NCBI GenBank assembly: GCA_048262255.1
Contig: JBLXFH010000003.1
Location: 248,001 to 312,000, forward strand
Reading direction: 5' to 3'
DNA length: 64,000 nucleotides
Source: JABMNT01 sp048262255
GTDB lineage: Bacteria > Pseudomonadota > Alphaproteobacteria > Rhodospirillales > Casp-alpha2
The position numbers were made by a program, and so were the translations under genes. Positions 34,752 to 43,127 of this stretch are shown here, in pieces (position 1 is the first letter of the stretch; each line of letters starts with the position of its first letter). The notes below the pieces were generated by a model. The model saw only the letters and a list, made by a program, of their open reading frames with translations, had not been told where the DNA came from and ran no database searches.

Positions 34752-35783
34752 TTACTGGCTTTGCTCCCAGTCGTCCTGGAAGGTATCGATAGCGCTTGCA
34801 GCGGCTTCCGCGTCGTCGACGTGTGCAATGTTGTAAATACCATCGCCCTGATTGACGTTGGGCAGGTTGTTGCGACCAATAACGATGCCATCTATAGGGC
34901 ATCTAATGGGCAATTCACGATCCCCAAAAGGGCTGGCGATGGCCCCCAGCGGGTCATTTTCGTGAACGCGCGCGCCAAGCTTTGCGCGAACTCTCAAAAT
35001 ACCGCCTTCTGGCGCCCGGACCCAGACACTGCTGCGCGAGATCACGGGATTTGCAGGCGCTTCATCACGACGGCGTTGTCGCACCATGCCGAGCCCTCCC
35101 ATCACACGGATAATACCCTGGACACCGGCCCGTATGGAAACCTCATCAAAACGCAAGGCTTCTCCCGCTTCATAGACCAGAACCGGGACGCCCAGATTAA
35201 TGGCTGCCTTGCGGAGCGATCCATCACGCAAGGCGGCATTGAGGACCACAGGAACACCAAAGTTCAATGCCATTTCCCGGATCTCGGGGTTCGACAGATC
35301 GCAACGGATTTGCGGGAAGTTTGAGCGATGAATTGCCGCGGTATGCAGATCAATGCCGTGCGTGGCTTTGCTGACGACCTCTTCCATATACAGATGGGCG
35401 AGGCGGGAGGCGAGGGAGCCTTTCGGCGAACCAGGGAAACTGCGGTTCAGATCACGGCGATCCGGCAGATACCGGGTATTGGTTAAAAACCCATAGACGT
35501 TAACGATGGGCACGGCAATCAGGGTTCCGGCCAGGTTTTTCAACAGGGAATGGCGCAAGACCCGACGGATGATCTCAACCCCGTTGACTTCATCTCCGTG
35601 AACCGCGCCATTGATGAGCAGGGTCGGGCCGGGGCGCCGACCATGGATCACCTGGGCCGTCAGGTTAATCGGGGTATGATCCGACAGCAGACTCAACGGT
35701 AAGTCAACGCGAACCCGGGCACCGGGTTGAATGGTTGTGCTGCCTAGGACAAAAGGCTCCCGAGCAGGTTTAACCACGACCAC
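34752..35783 (-). CDS. Succinylglutamate desuccinylase/aspartoacylase family protein
   Basis: Zinc carboxypeptidase-like (M14) hydrolase. LLINGAVHGDEVNGVEIIRR has the His-x2-Glu metal pair; PDRRDLNRSFPGSPKG and GIDLHTAAIHRSNFPQIRCD give the Arg and third metal His. A C-terminal beta-barrel domain (WVRAPEGGILRVRAKLGARV, IDGIVIGRNNLPNVNQGDG) resembles a biotinyl/lipoyl-like fold. The frame is open to 35846, but a GTG at 35783 gives only a 14-base overlap with rimK and is preferred. It is the third gene of a rimB-rimK-M14 operon, suggesting it trims amino-acid tags rather than free amino acids (inference). Confidence 0.85.
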   Translation of the reverse strand: MVVVKPAREPFVLGSTTIQPGARVRVDLPLSLLSDHTPINLTAQVIHGRRPGPTLLINGAVHGDEVNGVEIIRRVLRHSLLKNLAGTLIAVPIVNVYGFLTNTRYLPDRRDLNRSFPGSPKGSLASRLAHLYMEEVVSKATHGIDLHTAAIHRSNFPQIRCDLSNPEIREMALNFGVPVVLNAALRDGSLRKAAINLGVPVLVYEAGEALRFDEVSIRAGVQGIIRVMGGLGMVRQRRRDEAPANPVISRSSVWVRAPEGGILRVRAKLGARVHENDPLGAIASPFGDRELPIRCPIDGIVIGRNNLPNVNQGDGIYNIAHVDDAEAAASAIDTFQDDWEQSQ

Positions 35784-36675
35784 GTGTCCGCGTTTTTCCG
35801 GGTATGGCGTTATCTTCAATAAACTTGATGATTTTACCGGCAACATCTATGCCCGTGGCATTTTCAACGCCTTCAAGCCCTGGCGAGGAGTTGACCTCCA
35901 TAACCACAGGGCCATGGGCGGAGCGCAACAGATCGACGCCACACACGTTCAGCCCCATGACTTTTGCCGCAGAAACCGCCGTCTGGCGTTCCATCGGACT
36001 GATCTTGATTGGCTTGGCAGAACCACCCTGATGCAGATTGGAACGAAAATCACCTTCCTTACCGGTACGCTTCATAGACGCGACCACCTTGTCGCCAATG
36101 ACCAGACAGCGGATGTCTTCGCCGTTGGCTTCCTTGATGAATTCCTGAATCAGAATGTTTGTTTTCACGCCACCGAAGGCCTGAATGATACTGGCCGCCG
36201 CGTTGTGGGTCTCACCAAGGACGACGCCAATCCCCTGTGTGCCTTCCAGCAGTTTGATTACAACCGGGGCGCCACCAATAATATCCAGAAGTTCTTCGGC
36301 TTTGCTTGTGCGGTGGGCAAATACGGTAATCGGCAGACCAATCCCTTTGCGCGAAAGCAGTTGTAAGCTGCGTAGCTTGTCACGCGACCGGGTGATGGCA
36401 ACGGACTCATTGACCGGGTAAACGCCCATCATCTCAAACTGACGCAGAACGGCGGTGCCGAAAAACGTCACCGAGGCTCCAATGCGCGGGATGACCGCGT
36501 CATACTTGGGCAAAACATCTCCCTGATAATGGATTTGCGGGCGATGCGACGTGATATTCACGTAACAGCGCAAATGATTGACCACATCGATTTCGTGCCC
36601 CCGCGCTGTCGCAGCCTCGATGATCCGTTTGTGAGAGTATAACTCAGCATTTCGGCACATAAGAGCGAGTTTCAT
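35770..36675 (-). CDS. rimK: Ribosomal S6 glutamate ligase-like ATP-grasp protein
   Basis: ATP-grasp ligase that adds glutamates to a protein C-terminus (ribosomal protein S6 in E. coli). From the ATG at 36675, preceded by GGAG seven bases away, 301 residues: MKLALMCRNAELYSHKRIIE, PKYDAVIPRIGASVTFFGTA, KLLEGTQGIGVVLGET (nucleotide loop), GEDIRCLVIGDKVVASMKRT, FRSNLHQGGSA and VMEVNSSPGLEGVE with the magnesium ligands. All ATP-grasp positions are intact. Flanked by the retropepsin-like protease and the M14 hydrolase on the same strand. Confidence 0.93.
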   Translation of the reverse strand: MKLALMCRNAELYSHKRIIEAATARGHEIDVVNHLRCYVNITSHRPQIHYQGDVLPKYDAVIPRIGASVTFFGTAVLRQFEMMGVYPVNESVAITRSRDKLRSLQLLSRKGIGLPITVFAHRTSKAEELLDIIGGAPVVIKLLEGTQGIGVVLGETHNAAASIIQAFGGVKTNILIQEFIKEANGEDIRCLVIGDKVVASMKRTGKEGDFRSNLHQGGSAKPIKISPMERQTAVSAAKVMGLNVCGVDLLRSAHGPVVMEVNSSPGLEGVENATGIDVAGKIIKFIEDNAIPGKTRTRGRG

Positions 36676-36695
36676 TTTTTTCTCCACAATTTAAA

Positions 36696-37133
36696 TCAAC
36701 GACCAAGCCGGTAAGATACGGCCGGATCAACCACATAGCGGCCCCGGATCGCAACCCGTCCGACCAGTGCACGAAAGCCCATTTGATCCCGGTTCGATAA
36801 GGTCAGTTCGACAGGCCAGGTTTCGTTACCCATAGACATGGGCGTCAGGATAACATATCGGGTTTCCTGCCCGCCGTTTGAGCTTTTAACCATCCGTTCA
36901 TCGGCAATCTCCGCCACACAACGCAGCTCGGGATGACGACGATGCTGGACAGGATGCAGAAAAAACTCGACGCGCGGTTCATCACCATCAATTTTCCGCA
37001 CGCGATAGGCATGGATGGAAGAGGTGCGCGCCCCGGTATCGATTTTCGCTTTTATGCGCTCAACACCCAGCTCCGGAAAACCGATCCATTCGCGCCAACC
37101 AATTATTTTCTTTTCTGCCTTAACGCTCTTCAT
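36696..37133 (-). CDS. rimB: RimB-like aspartic protease (ATP-dependent zinc protease family)
   Basis: A 145-residue retropepsin-like protein. IIGWREWIGFPELGVERIKA leads to AKIDTGARTSSIHA, the Asp-Thr-Gly active site of this family (Pfam name Zn_protease, structurally a pepsin-like dimer). RimB in pseudomonads acts with RimK on S6 tails. The ATG at 37133 has GGAAAG upstream; an ATG at 37151 is also possible. It is 20 bases before rimK and leads the operon. Confidence 0.88.
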   Translation of the reverse strand: MKSVKAEKKIIGWREWIGFPELGVERIKAKIDTGARTSSIHAYRVRKIDGDEPRVEFFLHPVQHRRHPELRCVAEIADERMVKSSNGGQETRYVILTPMSMGNETWPVELTLSNRDQMGFRALVGRVAIRGRYVVDPAVSYRLGR

Positions 37134-37335
37134 CACCGTCTTTCCAGTCATTCACTAACGCTGTCAGGGCGAGGCCGGAGCAGAACCCAGAATATGCGGC
37201 TCCATATCAACGAAGATGCAATACAGATCAACCCTTATTTGTACTCATTAAAGCGATAGAGGAAACGATCTCGGTTTTAAAAGCATCAGGCCTGCCGTAT
37301 CAGGAGATCGCAATATTGCACATTTGATCTCTGGC

Positions 37336-38571
37336 TCAGTCTTGTCCCACGTCCAGAGACCGCGCACCAAGGATTCGCGACGGGAACCCGGCCTTTTCAA
37401 GGGTTATCAAAATGTCATTCACATGGTTCCGATCCTGGGTTTCCACAACCACATCCAGGTCCGCCTGTTTGATCGGTACATCATAGAACATGCGCTGGTG
37501 GTAGACTTCAACAATATTACCGCCACAGCCGCCAATAATCCCAGAAACCTTGGCCAGCAAACCTGGCGAATCCGTCAGTTTGATACGTAAACTGACCAGC
37601 CGACCACCGCGCACCAGACCACGCATCAAAACCGATGACAGCATACGGGAATCGATATTCCCACCGCTCACCACAATGCCGACTTTTTTACCAGCGAATC
37701 TTTGCTTATGCACAACCGCCGCCGCCAAAGCCGCCGCACCGGCACCCTCGACAACCAGCCGGGATTCTTCCAGACTCCGATGAATGGCGCTTTCGATGGC
37801 GATCTCGTCAACCAGCAAAATGTCCGTCACAAGGTCTTTGATAATACTGCGCGTCAACTGCCCCGGTTGCTTCACGGCAATCCCTTCGGCAATGGTTGCA
37901 CCGGCATCCGTGGTTGGCGTTTCTCCGGCCAAAACCTGCGCCATGGCGGGATAAAGCGCCGATTGCACACCATAGATCTCTATGTCTGGATTAATGGCCT
38001 TCGCCGCAAGGGCGCATCCCGCAATCAGGCCACCACCGCCAATCGGCACGATCATGACCTCCAGATCAGGGCGATCCTGCAGCAATTCCAGCGCCACGGT
38101 CCCTTGTCCGGCAATGATATCAGGGTCATCAAACGGATGAATGAAGGTCTGATTCTGTTGCTCCACAAGTCGGGCTGCCGCAGACCAGGCTTCTGACAGA
38201 TTAGCCCCTTCGAGAACGACTTTTGCGCCCAGCGCCTCTGTCCGGGCGGATTTGGTGAAAGGGGTGCCTTCGGGCATGAAGATCGTCGCCTCAATACCCA
38301 TCCGCGCCGCATGATAGGCGACGCCCTGCGCATGATTTCCAGCCGAAACGGCAACCACGCCAGCCTGCTTTTCAGCGTCCGACAATCCGTTCAACTTAAC
38401 GAAGGCGCCGCGCACCTTGAAGGCACCCGTCGTCTGCAGATTTTCCATTTTCAGAACGATTTCAGCACCACATTCTGTGGAGAGTTCCGGCGATGCCAGG
38501 GTCGGGGTACGAATGACATGCCCTTCAATAAGCTTCGCCGCCGCTTCAATATTTTCGATGGTTATGGACAT
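37336..38571 (-). CDS. ilvA: Threonine ammonia-lyase
   Basis: PLP enzyme converting threonine to 2-oxobutyrate and ammonia. TTGAFKVRGAFVK contains the PLP Lys52, VAVSAGNHAQGVAYHAARMG the phosphate loop region, and PIGGGGLIAGCALAAKAINP the Gly-rich PLP phosphate cup. The 411-residue length with one C-terminal ACT domain (LRIKLTDSPGLLAKVSGIIG) is the short form; either isoleucine biosynthesis or catabolism is possible. Single gene, no ilv neighbours. Confidence 0.92.
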   Translation of the reverse strand: MSITIENIEAAAKLIEGHVIRTPTLASPELSTECGAEIVLKMENLQTTGAFKVRGAFVKLNGLSDAEKQAGVVAVSAGNHAQGVAYHAARMGIEATIFMPEGTPFTKSARTEALGAKVVLEGANLSEAWSAAARLVEQQNQTFIHPFDDPDIIAGQGTVALELLQDRPDLEVMIVPIGGGGLIAGCALAAKAINPDIEIYGVQSALYPAMAQVLAGETPTTDAGATIAEGIAVKQPGQLTRSIIKDLVTDILLVDEIAIESAIHRSLEESRLVVEGAGAAALAAAVVHKQRFAGKKVGIVVSGGNIDSRMLSSVLMRGLVRGGRLVSLRIKLTDSPGLLAKVSGIIGGCGGNIVEVYHQRMFYDVPIKQADLDVVVETQDRNHVNDILITLEKAGFPSRILGARSLDVGQD

Positions 38572-38643
38572 GCTGATTCCCGATGCGCCAAAAAGTGCGG
38601 CTCTTGTAGCATTGGGCTCAGACTCTGTCGATGTTCACGGAGA

Positions 38644-38678
38644 CGCATAGGCTTGGCCCAAGCCGCCCAGCCTATGCG
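38644..38678. terminator. Stem-loop downstream of the chemoreceptor gene
   Basis: A 13-pair stem with one mismatch (CGCATAGGCTTGG against CCCAGCCTATGCG) and a 9-base loop between the chemoreceptor stop and the ilvA start. No T-run on the minus strand; it may act as a rho-assisted or mRNA-protecting structure. Confidence 0.45.
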
Positions 38679-38699
38679 CCTTCAGATTCCGACGCAACG

Positions 38700-40727
38700 T
38701 CAGGCCGATTTGATGTCGTTCAGAAAGGCTGATATCTCGGTCCGCAAGGCATCCGCCTGACGCCCCAGCTCCGTTGCGGCTTCCAACACCTCGCCGCTTG
38801 TCGCTCCCGATTCCTGTGTCGCCTGGGCGACATCGGTAATGTTTTCGGTAACATCTCGGGTTCCTGAAGCGGCCTCTTCGACATTGCGGGCAATTTCACC
38901 AGTTGCGGCATTTTGCTCTTCAACGGCAACGGCAATGGCCGCGGCGATCTGACTGACATCTTCGACAACCACACCAATGTTCTGAATCGCCACAACCGAG
39001 TTTTTGGTCACAGACTGAATATTGCCAATCTGTGACGAAATGTCCTCTGTAGCGCGGGCCGTCTGCGTCGCCAGATTTTTAACCTCACTGGCAACTACGG
39101 CGAACCCTTTGCCCGCATCGCCAGCTCGCGCCGCCTCGATGGTCGCGTTGAGGGCCAGCAAATTGGTTTGTTCAGCAATATCCGTAATCAGTTGGACTAC
39201 ATCACCAATCTTTTGCGCCGCGTCCATAAGCCCTTCAACCATTTCATTGGTCTGGTTGACTTCGGTGACGGCTTTCTCGGAAATCTGACGCGATTGTTCG
39301 ACTTGGCGGCCAATCTCGGTGATCGAGGCCGACAGTTCTTCGGCCGCGGCGGCAACGGTTTGCACGTTGGCCGAGGCCTGCTCGGCGGCGGCGGCCACGG
39401 CGGATGATTTGGCGCTGGCGTTGTCAACGTTCGATGACATGGTTTGCGACGTGTGCTGCATCTGTGAAGCGGCAGTGGCAATAGCCTGAAGCGCCGAATT
39501 GACAAATTTGTCAAAAACATCGATCCGCTTTTCTATCGCCTCGACGCGCTGTCGCCTCAATTCATTATGTTTGGCGTCCTCCGCCTCCAATTGCCCGACA
39601 CGGACCAGGTTCTCCTTGAACGCCTGCACAGCCCCGGCCATATGTCCCAGCTCATTACCATATTCGGTGGCCGGGATATCAACCGAAGTGTCGCCTTTCG
39701 CCAGTTCCGTCATGGCCGCCGTCATGGCACCGATGGGGCCTACAATGCCACGCCCGATCGCCAGCCCGATGATAAATACGGCAACGGCAACGATGACGAT
39801 GGCAATCGCCATCATTGTCTTGGTTGTCTGGCTGCTCGATTTGGCATTGCTGACCGCCGTGTCGTAATCTTCAGTTCCTGCGACCAAAAGTGCCTGAAGC
39901 TGCAAACCTGCCGCCTCAAAAAGCTCATTGATTTTCGCCGTGTCCTCTTTCAGCGAAAGGAACAGAACCGCCACCGACTTGATATTGCTCTTGTAGCTTT
40001 CCATAAGGTCTGTGATCAATTTCAGGTCCTCTTCCGGAATGCCGAGAACTTCGATTTCACCCATAAAACCATCAATCATGTTGTCCATGGTGCTGAGGAC
40101 ATCCGGGTTGTGGTCAATCAGAAAATCCTTCTCCAAACCCCGGATTTTGACCAACGCCACGTTCAGTTCATCGTTATAAAACTCTTCCGTTTTTTCCTGA
40201 ATTTCGCGGGCGGCTTTGCTGAAACGCCCACGCAGTCCTTCACTATTGGTGAAACCGACCGTCTCCCATGCGTTTGCAACTTTTTCAAACTGTACGACAT
40301 AGACTTCCAGCCCATTAGCCACATCGTCAATCCGGGCAATCGCTTCCGGCGATTTTGCATCTTCTTTCAGGCGCTCCAGATTGGCTTTCGTGGTGGCAAT
40401 CAGTTGTTTGTGTAAGTCGACGTAGGATTTATCCAGATTGAGAAGGAAATCCTTTTCAATTTTTCGGGCATCCAGAAATTGGAAGCGAATCTGTTCCGTC
40501 AACTGTCGGGCCTCGGTGCTACGCAATTGTGCTTCCTGAAATGCATTCAGTTGGCTGGCACTGTAAAAATAAATGACCGCAATAATAATGATCCCGACCA
40601 GGGATGTGACGCCAATCGCCGTAATTTGTGCATTGATTTTTAAATTGTTAAAAAGCCCCAATATATCCTCCCGAGATTTAGCCTCTTGGTTTTTAATTTG
40701 TTTAATGGTGCGCGTATAAACATCCAT
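38700..40727 (-). CDS. Methyl-accepting chemotaxis protein with HBM-type sensor
   Basis: Chemoreceptor of 675 residues. An unusual cytoplasmic leader of about 30 residues, TM1 (AIGVTSLVGIIIIAVIYFYS), a periplasmic helical domain of about 240 residues with two similar motifs (RKIEKDFLLN and RGLEKDFLIDH) as in helical bimodular sensors, TM2 (MMAIAIVIVAVAVFIIGLAI), HAMP, then the signalling domain with hairpin tip LLALNATIEAARAGDAGKGF. The C-terminus ends AFLNDIKSA without a CheR-docking pentapeptide. Ligand unknown; HBM receptors often sense organic acids. Confidence 0.92.
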   Translation of the reverse strand: MDVYTRTIKQIKNQEAKSREDILGLFNNLKINAQITAIGVTSLVGIIIIAVIYFYSASQLNAFQEAQLRSTEARQLTEQIRFQFLDARKIEKDFLLNLDKSYVDLHKQLIATTKANLERLKEDAKSPEAIARIDDVANGLEVYVVQFEKVANAWETVGFTNSEGLRGRFSKAAREIQEKTEEFYNDELNVALVKIRGLEKDFLIDHNPDVLSTMDNMIDGFMGEIEVLGIPEEDLKLITDLMESYKSNIKSVAVLFLSLKEDTAKINELFEAAGLQLQALLVAGTEDYDTAVSNAKSSSQTTKTMMAIAIVIVAVAVFIIGLAIGRGIVGPIGAMTAAMTELAKGDTSVDIPATEYGNELGHMAGAVQAFKENLVRVGQLEAEDAKHNELRRQRVEAIEKRIDVFDKFVNSALQAIATAASQMQHTSQTMSSNVDNASAKSSAVAAAAEQASANVQTVAAAAEELSASITEIGRQVEQSRQISEKAVTEVNQTNEMVEGLMDAAQKIGDVVQLITDIAEQTNLLALNATIEAARAGDAGKGFAVVASEVKNLATQTARATEDISSQIGNIQSVTKNSVVAIQNIGVVVEDVSQIAAAIAVAVEEQNAATGEIARNVEEAASGTRDVTENITDVAQATQESGATSGEVLEAATELGRQADALRTEISAFLNDIKSA

Positions 40728-40987
40728 TAGCGATTGTTTTTATAAGTCACACGCTCTGCAACCATAAGCAAAACAGGAGATAGGACTCCAGTTTTTTTCT
40801 ATTAAAAACGTATATTGATAAAATATTTTTCAATTTTGGATTATAATTTCCCGATCATTATACATGACCGATGGCGATAAGGGCTCAGCCATTCCATTTC
40901 TAAAGATTATTGCGTATGGTCTGTCGGAGTCTTAGAAGTCCGGAAAACGCCGGATCAATCACACATTTATGGAACGAAGGTTGAGAC

Positions 40988-42037
40988 ATGGGACGCAAAT
41001 ACGAGAATATTCTGCAAACAATCGGTGATACGCCGGTTGTGCGGATCAACAAACTGGCCCCGGCGGGCATCAATCTTTTCGTCAAGATAGAGGCCTTTAA
41101 TCCCCTCGGCTCCGTCAAGGACCGCCTGGCAATGGGTGTCATTGAAGCCGCTGAAAAATCCGGTGCTCTTAAACCCGGGCAAACCGTCATTGAAGCGACC
41201 AGCGGAAATACGGGCATTGGCCTCGCCATGGTCTGCGCACAGAAGGGGTATCCACTGGTCCTCACCATGGCCGAAAGCTTCAGTGTCGAGCGCCGCAAGC
41301 TGATGCGGTTTCTGGGCGCCAAGGTTGTTCTCACGCCTGCCACAGCAAAAGGCACCGGCATGGTCAACAAAGCCAAGGAGCTTGCCGATGCCAATGGCTG
41401 GTTTTTGACCCGTCAATTCGAAAACGAAGCCAACCCGGATATACATTCGAAAACCACCGCTCTCGAAATCCTCAATGATTTTGAAGGCGAGAAACTTGAT
41501 TACTGGGTCACCGGATTTGGAACAGGTGGTACGCTAAGGGGCGTTTCAAGGGTCCTGGCCGAAGAAAAGCCGGAAACCAAAATCATCGTCTGTGAGCCGG
41601 AAGATGCCGCCATGCTTAGCAGCGGAACCGCCCAGGAGCGCAACCCGGATCAATCACCAGCAGCCAGCCACCCGTCCTTCAAACCGCATCCCATGCAAGG
41701 CTGGAGCCCCGACTTTATCCCGAAAATTACGGGCGATGCCGTCAATTCCGGGGTCATTGACCGGATCCTCACAATCGCCAATGCCAATGCCATGAAATGC
41801 AGCAAGGACCTGGCAAAACAGGAGGGAATTTTTGTCGGAATCAGTTCCGGCGCAACCTTTGCCGGTGCCTTGGAAATATGTAAAGAAGCACCAGCCGGGT
41901 CGAACATTCTGTGCATGCTGCCGGATACGGGTGAACGCTACTTGAGCACGCCGCTGTTCGGTGACGTTCCAGCCGAAATGACGGATGACGAGCAGGCAAT
42001 CTCGCGATCCACACCGGGCTTTCAGTTACCGGAGTAG
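40988..42037 (+). CDS. cysK: Cysteine synthase A
   Basis: O-acetylserine sulfhydrylase, forms cysteine from O-acetylserine and sulfide. 349 residues; PLP Lys44 in NPLGSVKDRLAMGVIE, substrate loop EATSGNTGIGLAMVC, phosphate cup GFGTGGTLRGVSRVL and GISSGATFAGAL near the end. The segment ERNPDQSPAASHPSFKPHPM (about 215-235) is an insert relative to minimal CysK, as in the longer alphaproteobacterial forms. It is divergent from the chemoreceptor with a 260-base gap and is followed at once by a perfect palindrome. Confidence 0.94.
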   Translation: MGRKYENILQTIGDTPVVRINKLAPAGINLFVKIEAFNPLGSVKDRLAMGVIEAAEKSGALKPGQTVIEATSGNTGIGLAMVCAQKGYPLVLTMAESFSVERRKLMRFLGAKVVLTPATAKGTGMVNKAKELADANGWFLTRQFENEANPDIHSKTTALEILNDFEGEKLDYWVTGFGTGGTLRGVSRVLAEEKPETKIIVCEPEDAAMLSSGTAQERNPDQSPAASHPSFKPHPMQGWSPDFIPKITGDAVNSGVIDRILTIANANAMKCSKDLAKQEGIFVGISSGATFAGALEICKEAPAGSNILCMLPDTGERYLSTPLFGDVPAEMTDDEQAISRSTPGFQLPE

Positions 42038-42045
42038 GATAGCAT

Positions 42046-42086
42046 GCGTCTCGCAGCGGTATGCCATGCATACCGCTGCGAGACGC
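42046..42086. terminator. Perfect 19-bp palindrome between cysK and bioY
   Basis: Arms 42046-42064 and 42068-42086 are exact reverse complements with a three-base CAT loop. It stands nine bases after the cysK stop and 17 bases before the end of the convergent bioY remnant. Neither strand has a T-run. Most likely a bidirectional terminator or transcript-end stabiliser; a protein-binding palindrome is the alternative. Confidence 0.7.
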
Positions 42087-42102
42087 TCGTTCGTTAAGCG
42101 GA

Positions 42103-42689
42103 TTACTTACCGAATTTGTGCCAGACAAGCGGTAGGATGGCGGCTGCCAGGCCGATTTTGAAAACAGCTCCCCAAAGGAACGGTAATATACCGTAGACCC
42201 AGGCTTTCTCGAAACCAATCAGGCCAGCCAGCCGTAGCCCATGAGCAGAATGACCAAAGTGCCAAGCGTCATGGCGAGAAGGGTTGTAAAAAAATGCCGG
42301 TCCCAGCCGCGTGTATTTAAAAACCCGAGAAGTGCCGCAGCGACCAGAAAACCAACCAGATAGCCGCCTGTTGGCCCGGCCATGTAGTCCAGGCCGATAC
42401 CTTTTTCCGGCGTGCCCGAAAACACCGGCAGGCCCGCAGCGCCTTCCATCAAGTAGAGCAACACCGTCGCCGTTCCCAGACGTGGCCCATAAACCATGGC
42501 AATGACCAGTACGGCAAAGGTCTGCATGGTCATCGGAACCGGCCAGAAAGGCACATGGGTTTTGGCCGATACCGTCAAAAGCAGGCTGCCAACGATGGCC
42601 AGGGTGGCATTACGCAACCACCGGTTCTCCAGAGAGTACGGCCATAAAGCATCGGCCAGCGATATGTTTTGAGTTGTTGTAGCCAGCAT
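42103..42689 (-). pseudogene. bioY: Biotin transporter BioY, frameshifted second copy
   Basis: From the ATG at 42689 (AGGAGAG upstream) the frame encodes a normal BioY (SAKTHVPFWPVPMTMQTFAV, EGAAGLPVFSGTPEKGIGLD, GPTGGYLVGFLVAAALLGFL) but stops at 42219 after GYGWLA, about 38 residues early. In the next frame the expected C-terminus continues: GLIGFEKAWVYGILPFLWG, then KIGLAAAILPLVWH and a stop at 42103. The break falls in a TGGC tandem repeat (minus strand, 42222-42233). Adding one TGGC unit restores the reading frame and the alignment with the intact copy exactly. The truncated product lacks the sixth helix. Either a real slip mutation or an assembly error. Confidence 0.85.
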
Positions 42690-42719
42690 TTCTGTTGCTC
42701 TCCTGATATGTATAAACAA

Positions 42720-43127
42720 ATATTCAGTGACGAAATATCACGTCCACTATGCCTGGCGTCAATCTTAAAAGCCGGTCATCCACCGTTTTACTATCGATAA
42801 ATAGATTTGCTTAATATTTGACTTGCATCAATTTACAGGCACATCCTCACCTAAAGAATATTATTGTATTCAAACAAATAATCAGACACCAATATTTTAT
42901 AAAAAATATGACTTTTATTTGTTTAAAACACAATCAAACACAGTAATAAATTATACAATTTACAGATTATTTAAATTCTGACTGCTCAAAAAATCACTTT
43001 GAGTCTGATTTTCAAGTGTCACCCAAGTCATGGTTACATTTGATTACATTTTGAAACAATTTTTAGCGTGATTTTAGGCTTAAAACCTTTGTTATAATGG
43101 CATGAACAGTTTGTTTGGAGACAGACA
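42720..43127. other. AT-rich divergent intergenic region
   Basis: About 400 bases between bioY and the hybrid kinase. No gene seen. Near its right end TGTTATAAT (43090-43098) is a consensus extended -10 element, 30 bases before the kinase ATG. Confidence 0.5.
42791..42800. promoter_or_regulatory. Possible BioR operator
   Basis: CTATCGATAA matches nine of ten positions of the alphaproteobacterial BioR consensus TTATMKATAA, about 100 bases upstream of the second bioY. Short and AT-rich, so chance is possible; the intact bioY has no equivalent. Confidence 0.2.
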
